A stretch of 64,000 nucleotides of DNA from Xylogone sp. PMI_703 (Eukaryota > Ascomycota > Leotiomycetes), in contig JAJTUQ010000006.1 in assembly GCA_021399445.1 (NCBI GenBank), forward strand, positions 2,418,001 through 2,482,000, read 5' to 3'. How positions within the stretch are numbered: position 1 is the first letter of the stretch; every line of letters begins with the position of its first letter. Shown one piece after another: positions 54,566-64,000 of the stretch. The notes under the pieces were generated by a model, which was not told the DNA's origin, did no database searches, and saw only the letters and a program-made list of their open reading frames with translations. The position numbers were made by a program, and so were the translations under genes.

Positions 54566-56374
54566 TCATCTAAACCTCTCATAAGCCATCTCTTCTTCCA
54601 TCCTCGCCTTGACGAGCTCCACTATCTCCTGACTATAGAACTCCTCAGGCTGCTTGTTGCCCCTCAAGATCTCCCTCTCATGCACAACTGCTTCCTCCTT
54701 AGTCAGGCAGATCAACTCACTCCACTTCAGTTTGCTATGCTTTTGTCCCGGTACACTTCTATCAATCGAGCTGCCCTCTGGCTTTCGCCATCGTATTAAT
54801 GCTAATCTCGTTGAAACTCCACTTAATACACTTCGTCCTCGATAAACCTCCTCCACAAGATATCCCACATCATTGACACTTAACGGCACTTTCAGTCCCT
54901 GTGCATCTTCATTCTCTGTAGTTTGTCGTGCTAACTTCTCTTCCCATCCCTGAAGCTGAGCTAGGATTCCATCGTACATCTTCTCTCTTCCCTTAGCAGG
55001 GATATAGTCAGATGGGTAGCCAGTGATTTTAACGATAACATGATTCGCAACAGCATACCCAAACACAGCCGGCATGGTCCCCAACACTGGTAAAATCCTC
55101 ACACGGAAATCAGGCAGGACGCCCAAATCACCAACGGAACCCTTTGCAAACTCTTCCTCGGGAAGTGGCATTAGTTCTGCTTTTCCGGGTCCTGGCTTTT
55201 CCGTGGAGTACACAACGGGTATGCCAGATGCCACCCCCAGCGCACGTAGCCGTCGTCTTGTGGAGCGAGAAAGTGGATCTTCTGCGCTGGCAGATATGTC
55301 TCCAACAAAAATCCTTGTAGGGTCAGATTTACAGCCAGCACCCATTGACGATATGACAGGCAATTTGTTCTTGTAGCAATACTCCAGTAGCGCAACCTTG
55401 CTGTCAATGTTATCGATAGCATCGACGATGAAGTCTGGCTTCCGACCCTCCCAAGGCGCCAATAAAGCATCTGCGGCATCTATCCGGAATAGCTCGTTTC
55501 GTAGATCAAAACGCACCCAAGGCGTGATCTGTTGTAGTCGCCTTTTCAGGCATTGTACCTTCGGTGTACCGACATCCGCGAGTGTAGCAACCGCATGGCG
55601 GTTTAGAGAAGACAGAGTAACTTGATCGAAGTCTATGAGTCGAATGTATGATACTCCTGAGCGTGTAAGGGCAGCTGTGCAATGTGATCCCACTCCACCA
55701 CAGCCAACTACTATCACAAAGGCGTTTCGTAGTTTCCGTAACCCTTCATCCTTTAAGAATACTCGGTTTCGTGCCAATTGTTCCAGTATAAGCTCTGCAG
55801 TAGGAGATGATACTTAGAATTTTGGAAAATAAAATAACAAAACACTAGCTAGAAATACCATCATCATAATCGCCCTGTTGAGCCCTGGCTGCAAGAACGG
55901 CACTTCTTTCATCTTCCTTCGTCCATCCGAGAGGCGGTGAGGCAATGCCAAATTCCGTGAGCTTTGATTTATGCCGTCAGCACATTTGATCTAAGAGAAG
56001 AATTTTCTTTTCACAATTATATTCCTTGCAGAAGGAACACCACTCACCATCTCAGAACGGTGCCCACGCCCTAACTCTGGAATAGATCTTTTTAAATCTT
56101 CGATTTTTTCTTGACGTCTGATATGTTGGTAGCCTAATATAGCACCCGCAACCACAGCACTGGATATTATTGCCGTAGCAGCAATCTGCACCTCAGATGA
56201 GGTCGCTGAGCGTGAAAGCCAGGACATTATGCTCTCTTGTCGTTGCGTAGTAGGTGGAGTAGATGGTAGAGAGTATGGAGGGGTTAGAGAGCGTGGATTC
56301 GGGAAGTCCTGCCCGAATTCCTGGTTGTAGAAATTTCTGTATCGTGAATATGGTCTGTTAGGACGCCTGTCCAT
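54566..56374 (-). CDS. tRNA threonylcarbamoyladenosine dehydratase (Tcd-type, E1-like), 552 aa
   Basis: Cyclises t6A37 to ct6A in tRNAs reading ANN codons, via ATP-dependent adenylation; yeast Tcd1/Tcd2 are anchored at mitochondria. Exons 56048-56374, 55859-55961, 54566-55794 join into 553 codons. Introns are GTGAGT and GTATTT types. Exon 1 carries a single hydrophobic helix VQIAATAIISSAVVAGAILG, the expected membrane anchor. Exon 3 has the ThiF-like fold: LARNRVFLKDEG, VVGCGGVGSHCTAAL (ATP loop), IRLIDFDQVTLSSLNRHAVA, FIVDAIDNIDSKVALLEYC, SSMGAGCKSDPT, and GIPVVYSTEKPGP. Spliced exon 2 adds LTEFGIASPPLGWTKED. Length fits the fungal homologues. Confidence 0.9.
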
Positions 56375-56684
56375 AGCAGGAGTTGTTCATGTTGTGCAGG
56401 GTATTCATTATTTATTTAGAGTGCGTGACACTAGGAGCTCCATATGCACGTCTGCGAAATTCTATCTGTTGGCGGGCGTCGGTGGCGTCAGCTGCTGCAC
56501 CAGCCCCAGAGAGGCACTAGAGGCTGGTCCCGTCAAGATGCCTCGGCTACACCTGGTTCCCGTACCACAGCACTGTCCCAATCATCACATCCGACGCCCT
56601 TGACATGAAAACAAAACAATCCTCAGTCTCTCCCTAGAGCAATCTTTATGACAAAATATAGGTGGTAGATAGAAATATATCGCC
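56375..56684. promoter_or_regulatory. Divergent promoter, Tcd-type and Pex8-like genes
   Basis: 310 bp between divergent starts; a shared compact promoter. No element recognised. Confidence 0.4.
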
Positions 56685-58751
56685 ATGCCGGCTGATAGAT
56701 TGCTTGCTACCGTTCTGCGCGCATACCAAGATGCGCCTAACCCGCAGCAAACAAACCGAATCCTATCGACTACTACATCTCTCCTCACGACCTTATCGAA
56801 CCCGCTGAATGTCACACTCCTTACATCGCAGTTCCTGACTGCGCGATCAATATGGGGGCAAGTGGATGGGTTGCAGACCAGCTTTCGGGTTATAAGTGTT
56901 TACAATACCGCAGCGATTACTGTCCGAAAACATGAAGTTGAGGCCCAGAATGTGCACCAACCGAGGCAGTTGCAAGGCGGCCGTATTAGCTCTGATGATT
57001 GGGTAAAGGCGGTCCTAAAAGGACTGGATGAGCGGTCGTCGCGGTGGCAGCATGTGTTGGTTATAGCAGGCGTGCTGCTGGGGATGGAGGGACAAGAGAG
57101 GCGAAGTATAACGCGAGGGCTAAGGACCAAACTCGAAGGCGCAATCGTAACAGCTGTGAACTTGGCCTTGGAAGAATTTGGAACCCTCGGGAGTTTAGGA
57201 GCTGGATCTATTGTTCTTGCGCTGAACCACTCCTTTCCGTTATTATCGGACGCTGTTAGGAGCGATTTAAATTACGACGTATTAATTCTCCTCATAATGG
57301 ACTCCATCACCTCTGGTGAAGGCTACCAGGACGGCTACTTCTTACAGGCTATTGACTTTGATGTCAAACCATCACCTAAGAGTACTTTTGATTGGTCATC
57401 AAAGTCTCCATCGTTCCTTCAGATGCAGAGGCTTTCCACCAAACCACTAGTAGCCTCAATGGGGCCTTTATCGAGACTTACAGCTCATGCAATTGAGCAT
57501 CTGAGGGACCCTCGAAGAGTTATAGAGGTCCAAGAACGTCTACTTCAGTTTTCTGGCAGGGTCTTTGAGTCTTGGCAAAGAAATAAATTATCAGAGGTAG
57601 ATCCTTCAGAAGAGAGAACCTTCCTAACTCTGGAAACGGTCGATGTTACATTTCCAGTTTTGTGGCAGATTTTGAAGACCGCAATGTTTGCAACAGTTGT
57701 CATTGAGCAAGCTGTGGTAGGAAGGATGTTAATCGACCCGGCACTGGCAGGATATCCCACTGCACCTACAATATCGTCTCAAGCGCTCAAGATTCTCCAA
57801 AACATCTATTTCGTATCGTCGCGTCTCGGGTCCAACTCCTTTTCTGCTTATACTTTCGTCTTTCTAACATCTATCGATATTCTGTCCCGGTATCCAAGGG
57901 AGGCAAGGAACTTCCTAAGGAGTATCTGCCCCCAGCATGCTGGTCAAATCCCTGAGCACCCTCTCCACCGGAATCTTGACCTGTTTTACCTCAACACGAG
58001 CGAACAATTTCCACTTATCCTGACTCCTGCAGACTGTGAGTCCCTTATCGTGGCTCCAGCATCACCATATCTCGACCCAAAAGCAGACAAACGCCTTGTG
58101 GAGATCTTCGAGGCTGCACATAGTGCCATGCTCGCGGTTCTCGCAGCTCCTCAGAACGCACCGTTAACAGGCAGAGTCCTTCCCTTCTATGCACAATCCC
58201 TCTTTGCTTCATTCCCTGCCAATCTATCACCTCGTCAGTTCCGTTTCGCATTCAAATCTTTGATGCAGATCTGCACACCACCATCTCCGGCCTCTGCATC
58301 AGAACCAATGCTGGCCGAAACGCTCCTCGAATTCCTTCGTGAGCGAGCACTACATGCACCTACGACTCCTCTTCCGCCGTCCGGTCCACCCCAAAGCGAA
58401 GAAGAAAAGAAGGTCGAGGAGAATCTACCACAATTGTCCGAACAGGCCGTCTTAGTTTTAACCCTTCTGGATGCACTCATCACTCTTCCTCCTCCAGTTC
58501 TAGAAGAGTGGCTGAATCTTTCGGCGGAACTTCTTGACAAGATCCAAGATCCAGCCCAGCGCGAGTTCTGCAGAGCCCGATTTTGGGAGCTCTTGGAAAG
58601 TGGCGAGATGGATGTTGAGAGGGCCGCTACGTCTGTGTCTTGGTGGACTACCAAGGGTGGGAGAGACAATGTTTTGAAAGGGAGGCTTCAAGAAGGTACG
58701 GGGCCATTCATGAGTGGTGCATTAACAGGAAGTCGGGAGAGTAGGTTGTGA
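56685..58751 (+). CDS. pex8: Pex8-like intraperoxisomal peroxin, 688 aa
   Basis: Pex8 works on the inner face of the peroxisomal membrane in cargo release and links the docking and RING complexes. Single exon. The protein is almost entirely helical, without transmembrane segments. It starts PADRLLATVLRAYQDA with the block NPLNVTLLTSQFLTARSIW, and ends in the tripeptide SRL, a type 1 peroxisomal targeting signal; Pex8 proteins characteristically carry such a signal. The C-terminal third contains a proline-rich loop (TTPLPPSGPPQSEEEKK). The assignment rests on resemblance of the N-terminal block and on the SRL end; another matrix protein of unknown role is possible. Confidence 0.65.
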   Translation: MPADRLLATVLRAYQDAPNPQQTNRILSTTTSLLTTLSNPLNVTLLTSQFLTARSIWGQVDGLQTSFRVISVYNTAAITVRKHEVEAQNVHQPRQLQGGRISSDDWVKAVLKGLDERSSRWQHVLVIAGVLLGMEGQERRSITRGLRTKLEGAIVTAVNLALEEFGTLGSLGAGSIVLALNHSFPLLSDAVRSDLNYDVLILLIMDSITSGEGYQDGYFLQAIDFDVKPSPKSTFDWSSKSPSFLQMQRLSTKPLVASMGPLSRLTAHAIEHLRDPRRVIEVQERLLQFSGRVFESWQRNKLSEVDPSEERTFLTLETVDVTFPVLWQILKTAMFATVVIEQAVVGRMLIDPALAGYPTAPTISSQALKILQNIYFVSSRLGSNSFSAYTFVFLTSIDILSRYPREARNFLRSICPQHAGQIPEHPLHRNLDLFYLNTSEQFPLILTPADCESLIVAPASPYLDPKADKRLVEIFEAAHSAMLAVLAAPQNAPLTGRVLPFYAQSLFASFPANLSPRQFRFAFKSLMQICTPPSPASASEPMLAETLLEFLRERALHAPTTPLPPSGPPQSEEEKKVEENLPQLSEQAVLVLTLLDALITLPPPVLEEWLNLSAELLDKIQDPAQREFCRARFWELLESGEMDVERAATSVSWWTTKGGRDNVLKGRLQEGTGPFMSGALTGSRESRL

Positions 58752-59106
58752 GGAAGGCCTGAAGTCCCGTATACGGGACAATGGCCCGGGTTATATCCAC
58801 TCTTGACTACTCTGGCTCAATTTCCTTATGTTTTGTAAATGTACTAAGTACTAAAAGGGAAATGCGCTTGTTGTAAACTTTCAAAGTATTTTGTAGATTA
58901 GAGGAAGAAGTTGATATAATGATTAACGGTTAGGATGATTAGTTATAGATATCTCCGATATGAATATGCTATTCTCCTGTTTAAACGATCGGGTATATTG
59001 CATACAATTTAGCTATCCAACCATATTTCCCATACTGTGTGAATGATAACGCCGTTGCTAAAATGGCCTAAAATAATATAAAATATAAAACAGACTACCA
59101 GTCATT
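58752..59106. other. Intergenic between convergent genes
   Basis: AT-rich 3' flanks; nothing recognised. Confidence 0.5.
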
Positions 59107-60771
59107 CTATACTGCTAGATTGAACGCCCGCGCATGCTCTGCCTCCAAATACTTATCCTCATCTAGAACAATTGCTTTGTTCTCTATATGGAACATCTCA
59201 CTGAATAAGAACTTCTCATTCCGGTTCGGCTGTGGGCCCTCTTCTGTGTTTCTTCCGAGTCTCGAATCGTCTCCTCTTGTATCGGTACCGATGGAGTCTA
59301 ACCTCAGTGTAGCTATATGAGATTCGATATCCTGTAGCACGCTGGTGGCATTTGATAACGGGGTATTTGAGGCAGCAGAGCTGGTCCAGGAATCCTCCAT
59401 CTCGGCCGTAGGTCCCATTATAGTGGAGCTGCTTAATCTTGATTCTATTTTGAACCTCCCTCCTGAGATGATTCGCTTCAATAATTGAAGCTCATGGCTC
59501 TTGTACACCCGGTAGAAGATTTTGTTGATCATAGCGGCAGAATATAAGTCATTATAGGTATTAACGAAAGATAGTACTCGCAATGCTATCCTCTCGTCTG
59601 CTAATGCCACTTTTTCTGAATCCCGCTTCTGAAGTAAAGGGGACCATATTTCACGTATCTGATCGGGCATACCTTCCTCATCTCTCCTTGCTCTGTGTTT
59701 CGACAGTGGCCATCCATGTAAGCCTCTTAATTCATAGAGTGTCAGACCGCTGATACTGTTTGATATGTCATTTATTGCACTCCTGAAGATGAACACTGAA
59801 TCACAGATTCCACTGTGACCCTGAGGAACGCTTGGTAAGTATCTCAAGCAGTTAATGAGATCTTTCAAACTACGTCGAGGCGTATCCAAGGGGTCATGGC
59901 CCCGCCCAGGCATCATTATATTTGGTAGAAGCCGCAGTTCGTTGTAGAGAAGTATAAGCCATCCTAGGTTCGTAGCATCACATACGGATGAGCCCCTTGG
60001 ACATCGAGGTACCTTCGTTAGTGTGAGGCCTCCAAATGACGCCGATTGCTGAGAGGTGTCTATAGGGCGAGGACCAAGATATTCCTCGATAGCTTTCATG
60101 CAGCATTCATAGACCTGGGCGAACTTCACTGCCCTGGCATCTTTGATCTTTTCTCGCACCGCTTGCGGCCAGGAGGTCTTGCTGTCTATCTCAGCGTCAT
60201 CAACTGCATTCAGGATGACGGTTTTAGTGACTCTTCCGAAGATAGTTCGCATCCCGAACGCATAGCTAATAAGCACCATCCCATCTGGGTTATCAACACT
60301 GACTTCACTTAACCACTGTGGAAGCCATTCATATTCTACTTGTAGCTCGAGTGGAGAAGGAAGCCGGTACCTCAGGCAAACCTCCGCGATGTCAACGAAG
60401 GTCTGAAAGCTTATTTCTTCAGGAACCTTTGCGTTGCGTAAGTGGGCCGCATGTAGAAGAATAGTCAGTGACTTATTCTTATTAAATTCCATTTGAGGCA
60501 TTTTATACAGATTAACTTCTGTTCCATCCTCGCAGATATGCCTGGAAGGTGGTGGAGGCAGCTCGTTGGCGAGGCTGGCTGGTGGATTCTCCAACTGTGA
60601 CAAAGCATAGTAAAACACGGATGAAGTATCGGCGAGCAGAAAGTGAGATGAGACTCGGAATCTCATAATCGGGTGGCCCTCTGAAGCTGCTTTCGCAAAC
60701 TCCAGAATGGTATCGCCGCCATTTGAGATGATGTACTCGTGAATCGCCATATTTAATGACGCGGCAAACAT
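59107..60771 (-). CDS. BTB/POZ-like fungal protein, 554 aa
   Basis: The start of the N-terminal domain, GGDTILEFAKA then MRFRVSSHFLLADTSSVFYYAL, matches the fungal BTB pattern (DGDxxL ... FRVSSxxLxxxSxVFxxxL), followed by LYKMPQMEFNKNKSLTILLHAAHL, where family members have the LLxxIHxR block. Start set at ATG 60771; the open frame runs further to a TTG and beyond without an ATG, so a short upstream exon is possible, but splice phases from the ATG at 61018 did not fit. C-terminal part is mixed, ending with DEDKYLEAEHARAF. BTB proteins often serve as dimerisation or Cul3 adaptors; no partner can be inferred. Confidence 0.6.
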   Translation of the reverse strand: MFAASLNMAIHEYIISNGGDTILEFAKAASEGHPIMRFRVSSHFLLADTSSVFYYALSQLENPPASLANELPPPPSRHICEDGTEVNLYKMPQMEFNKNKSLTILLHAAHLRNAKVPEEISFQTFVDIAEVCLRYRLPSPLELQVEYEWLPQWLSEVSVDNPDGMVLISYAFGMRTIFGRVTKTVILNAVDDAEIDSKTSWPQAVREKIKDARAVKFAQVYECCMKAIEEYLGPRPIDTSQQSASFGGLTLTKVPRCPRGSSVCDATNLGWLILLYNELRLLPNIMMPGRGHDPLDTPRRSLKDLINCLRYLPSVPQGHSGICDSVFIFRSAINDISNSISGLTLYELRGLHGWPLSKHRARRDEEGMPDQIREIWSPLLQKRDSEKVALADERIALRVLSFVNTYNDLYSAAMINKIFYRVYKSHELQLLKRIISGGRFKIESRLSSSTIMGPTAEMEDSWTSSAASNTPLSNATSVLQDIESHIATLRLDSIGTDTRGDDSRLGRNTEEGPQPNRNEKFLFSEMFHIENKAIVLDEDKYLEAEHARAFNLAV

Positions 60772-61231
60772 CGTGCCGTTTGGACAACTTAACACATCAA
60801 GATCACAAAGTTCCAAGAGACGGCATGAGTAGATGATGATATCCCTTTGTGAGTCTTTGGTCGCAGATGAATAGGGTCTGAAGATAGTAAGTCTGTCTCA
60901 AGTTCGATAGACCAACACTGCTCGCGTGCTCAGCCTTCTCATCCAGGCAGCGGCGTTTAAGGCGATGCAGAGACCGGCCAGTTGAGTCACAGCTACTCTG
61001 ATCAACTAGACCAGACATTCTGAGTATATAATCCGTTTATGATCCTTTCGACTTCTAGAATTATTTCAATTGCAAGTTTAAGCCCTCACTTGGTCAAAAG
61101 TTGGAATCCTTCCGTCCTTCGAGGCTCGTAGAAGGGCTGCTGACTATATCCATAAGCGGACGGCGACTTTACCCTGCACACTCTAGGACCACCATTACAA
61201 CTAGTTAATTTTATAGAAATAATTGACGCTT
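60772..61231. promoter_or_regulatory. Divergent promoter, BTB-like and RNA cyclase genes
   Basis: 460 bp. A 71-codon minus-strand frame (60803-61018) is present but could not be spliced in frame to the BTB gene. Confidence 0.35.
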
Positions 61232-62535
61232 ATGGCGAAGCCTATACAGCGAAACCCAGTCAAATTAGATGGCAGAACCGGTGAGGGAGGTGGTCAACTG
61301 GTCCGAGTAGCCGTGCCATTGGCGGTGCTGACTGGGACACCTATCCAAATCACCAATGTGCGAGGTAACAGGTAAGTGCCCCCTATTCGATATTTATGAG
61401 CAGAAATTAATGGTATATCTAGGAAAGATAAACGTGGTGGTATGCAGTCTTGACCCTCTACGTTCAAGAATCAAATTAACCTGAGATATCTCAAGGCGGC
61501 CTTAAAGCTCAACATGTCACAGGCATATCATGGCTTGTAGATGTCAGTGGATCTGAAGTCAATGGCACCTGTTTTGTCGGCAGCAAGACTCTAGACTTCA
61601 CACCGTCTCCGGTTGTACCAAATTTTGATCTCAGAAATCACCTGGGAGATATTAAGCAGGACTCAGCGGCCGCCAGCATTCTCTTAATCTTCCAGTCCAT
61701 CTTACCCATTCTCCTTTTTTACGGTCAGCCAATAAATACAGTCACAATCCAAGGAGGCACCAATGTGAGCTATTCGCTGTCCTATGAGTATCTAGAGCAG
61801 GTTTTACTGCCCGGTCTTCGAACTTTTGGCATCAAAGTGGAGAGTAGTCTTATTAGTCGCGGCTGGTCTTATGGACAGCTACAACATGGAGCAGCTACAT
61901 TTTCAGTTACTCGAATCCCTCCAGGAGAGACAATCAAGGCCCCCAAATGGCCAACAGAACAAGGGAAAGTCACGAAAATCGACATCTCAATCATTGTTCC
62001 TCGAAGTCTCATCAATCCTTTGAAGACGGCTCTAGCTTTCGAGCTGGACCTGGTATTCCCAGAAGTCGAAACGGAATTTAAGATAGTGGAAGATAGTATG
62101 CATGTTGCTCGTGTATATGCGATGTTAGTTGCCCGTACCTCGAATGGCTTACGGTTTGGATATGACTGGCTCTATGATAAGACAACAAAGAACAAACCAG
62201 CCGATAAATTAGCGACGGAGTTATCCCAGAGGCTGGCAGATGGTTTGGATAATGAGCTGAGGAAAGGCGGCGTGGTTGATGAATACCTTCAAGATCAGTT
62301 GTTGATCTATCAGGCACTTGCAGAGGGAAGGACTTCTATTACGGGGACCTCCGATGCTTTTGATCCTGAGAGCTCTGAACTAGATGACACAGATGAGCCA
62401 TTTGGGGATGGAAGTACGCATGCGCAGACTGTTAGATGGGTGGCAAGTCAACTACTTCCAGGACTTAAATGGAGTGCCGACGGTCGGATATGTGAAGGCA
62501 TAGGTTTTAAGGTCGAAGAGCCTCTGCCAAACTAA
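61232..62535 (+). CDS. RNA 3'-terminal phosphate cyclase (RtcA type), 398 aa
   Basis: Converts RNA 3'-phosphate to 2',3'-cyclic phosphate with ATP. Exons 61232-61371, 61423-61439 and 61496-62535 join into 399 codons. The middle exon is only 17 nt and encodes the KDKRG of the RGNRKDKRGGGLKAQH block, which corresponds to the conserved RxxRxxxGLxxQHL signature. Other motifs: KLDGRTGEGGGQLVRVAVPLA at the start, GGTNVSYSLSYEYLEQVLLP, FSVTRIPPGE, and near the end STHAQTVRWVASQLLPG with the His of the RtcA nucleotidylation site. More like RtcA than the rRNA-processing paralogue Rcl1, since the HxQT-type His is present. Confidence 0.85.
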
Positions 62536-63411
62536 GCCACTTGAAATCCTTTCTCCATCTGGTAAGCCTAGTATAGATGCTGATCAGAAAAGCCAAGTGT
62601 CTGTGGTTACGAAGTGTATCCATGCCGCTTCAGAAAACCTCTCGAAGTTATCGGCCTGTTGTAAAATTTCATTCGGGTTATTTTCCTCCAAATCTAGACA
62701 GGGCCATGCGATTCTATCATGTCGTCCAGGTTCCTATCAGACGTTTCAGCTATAATTAATCTGGATAGATCTGAGGAATTTCCTAATGAAGATGTTGTTG
62801 TCCGGCTATAGAACGAGTGTAGAGAATGTTGGTAAAGCGCGTAGTACATATCAAGTAGCAACTGGGAGTGTGCTCAGACTCAAAATAATATGCGTTACAC
62901 CCGTCCTCCCGCATAATGTTGGAACCAACAATTGCAGGCCATGGCGCGTATTGATGTTGTATTATTCTTTGCTGATGTATGTTGCATCTGACCAGTCAGA
63001 TCGCTTTAGCCGCGCGCCTCCTACGGTTGATGTACAATGCAATTCCGATGCAACAAACACAAAATTTTCATCCTTTGAATATGAGGAATTAATAGAAATT
63101 TCAATTTGCAGCGATGCTAGTTGTGTTGGAATGTTGGAATGTTGGAGCGTTGTGCGAAGCCCTGGGTAGAGCCTTGGGTATATATTTCTTTGTTCTCTTG
63201 AGGTCTTCGTCGCCTTCCAGTCTGCCTTGTTCTTGCAACGAAGATTTCCCATTTTCACCTATTTATATATATAATATAGATTTTGTGTTTGTATATTCTC
63301 TTCAAACAGATTTTATTTGAGATTCTATATATCAAGTTAAAAATGAGTGCGTAGCTTGAAAATCATCACAAGATAATGAATATTTACTTAACGTGGTATA
63401 CGGCTTCCCCA
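62536..63411. other. Intergenic, no gene recognised
   Basis: About 880 bases; short frames only. The TTGGAATG repeats near 63124 and the TATATATATAATATAG stretch near 63264 are AT-rich promoter-like sequence of the last gene. Confidence 0.35.
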
Positions 63412-64000
63412 ATGCATTTCGTTCTTCTGACAACACTTACCTTCATTACTCCGACATTCCAACAGACTACCTACAATACCTCGACATCCTCATGCACCAT
63501 AGTTGGAGATCCGAGCCTCTATGGTGGTGGAATCCGGTCCTCATTCTACTTCCTCTTCTTCTCTGGCATTCTTGCCAGTCTATTAAAATTCGAAGCAGAG
63601 CTTACCTTGGCACGAAGGCTCTATAACCTCATCTCCATTGCCACAATCATAAGTCTCTACGCAAACAGTGCCAAGAATGACACATTCCTCGCCTTTGAAT
63701 GGTTTTTAGTCTTCATCCTCGTCATCCTACCTCTATTCGTCACAGTACCACTTGAAAGATTATTCCAGAGACCGGATAAATTATCTCTAGCACTCTTGTT
63801 CATCTTCTATTCCGTCTTCTTCTTGATCCAGCCTTGGGTTTACTTCTTTCAACTATCCCAAGGTCAAAAGAGCGGCTGTACCGCCACGCTTTGTGTGTTT
63901 TTCTCACAAGTCGACATTCATGATTCTCATTGGATCAGTTTCTTGAAGGCTTCGAGCATCATCGCGGCTTGTGGAGGGTTCGTTTGGATCTGCACTTCTT
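63412..64000 (+). CDS. Multi-pass membrane protein, N-terminal part (cut by window end)
   Basis: From ATG 63412 the frame is open to the window edge (196 codons). It starts with a secretory-type leader HFVLLTTLTFITPTF, then an exposed Cys-containing segment with YNTSTSS and NTS-type glycosylation sites. Membrane segments follow: SFYFLFFSGILASLL, FEWFLVFILVILPLFVTVPL, LALLFIFYSVFFLIQPWVYFF, and ASSIIAACGGFVWI. Several polar Cys pairs (CTATLC) suggest a luminal loop. Resembles fungal plasma-membrane proteins of unknown function; family not identified. Confidence 0.6.
   Translation, partial: MHFVLLTTLTFITPTFQQTTYNTSTSSCTIVGDPSLYGGGIRSSFYFLFFSGILASLLKFEAELTLARRLYNLISIATIISLYANSAKNDTFLAFEWFLVFILVILPLFVTVPLERLFQRPDKLSLALLFIFYSVFFLIQPWVYFFQLSQGQKSGCTATLCVFFSQVDIHDSHWISFLKASSIIAACGGFVWICTS

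Noticed and set aside
60803..61018. Minus-strand frame from ATG 61018 as a first exon of the BTB-like gene
   Set aside because: None of its GT donors has the phase needed to join the BTB frame at either plausible acceptor.
1..64000. CRISPR arrays, bacterial operons or ribosome binding sites
   Set aside because: No spaced direct repeats of CRISPR form; all genes have eukaryotic structure with spliceosomal introns.

Overview
The window is nuclear DNA of a filamentous ascomycete (Pezizomycotina). Gene content points to the Eurotiomycetes, but this is a judgement from protein resemblance, not a tested placement. Supporting signs are short introns (about 46-117 nt, GTRNGT donors, CTAAC-type branch sites), both-strand genes without operons, and typical fungal proteins: a vacuolar dipeptidyl aminopeptidase B, a Hook dynein adaptor, a Pex8-like peroxin ending in SRL, a GT71 mannosyltransferase and a fungal rhodopsin-fold membrane protein.

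Layout. 1-5.5 kb is an AT-rich accessory stretch: an F-box-like gene, a duplicated unknown gene (one copy apparently whole, one broken) and a small interrupted ORF. 5.5-34 kb is core: a gamma-butyrobetaine-type dioxygenase, dapB, NAD(P)HX dehydratase, hookA, an Aro8-type aminotransferase, methylenetetrahydrofolate reductase, the NatC subunit Naa38/LSMD1, a DUF676-type lipase, an unrecognised nuclear-looking protein with a PUA/ASCH-like segment, and a Mnn1-family mannosyltransferase. 34.4-37.5 kb is decayed: a damaged HNH-type gene and a scrap of a Ty3/gypsy integrase. 38-41 kb returns to core (RIB7 reductase, galactokinase). 41.4 kb holds a tRNA-Ile(UAU) gene that is interrupted. 41.7-54.5 kb is a gene graveyard: a helicase-like Walker A scrap, an 18-bp minisatellite, one apparently intact rhodopsin-like gene, a LYS2 pseudogene and a truncated piggyBac-type transposase. 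54.5-64 kb is core again: tRNA threonylcarbamoyladenosine dehydratase, Pex8-like peroxin, BTB-type protein, RNA 3'-phosphate cyclase, and the start of a membrane protein that runs off the window.

The most interesting object is the tRNA-Ile(UAU) locus at 41419-41659. It has the normal anticodon-loop intron. Its T-arm is also split by a 54-nt insert with a complete set of spliceosomal signals (GTACGT, TACTAAC, CAG), and removing it restores a perfect T-arm. A perfect 7-nt partner for the 3' acceptor strand lies 67 nt upstream of where it should be. Removing all three inserts leaves exactly 73 nt, the length of a standard tRNA. Either a tRNA needs two splicing machineries, or this is a striking pseudogene.

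Gene models for multi-exon genes were built by hand from splice signals and reading frame; no database search was possible. Several starts were moved to internal ATGs where the longest open frame began at a non-ATG codon.
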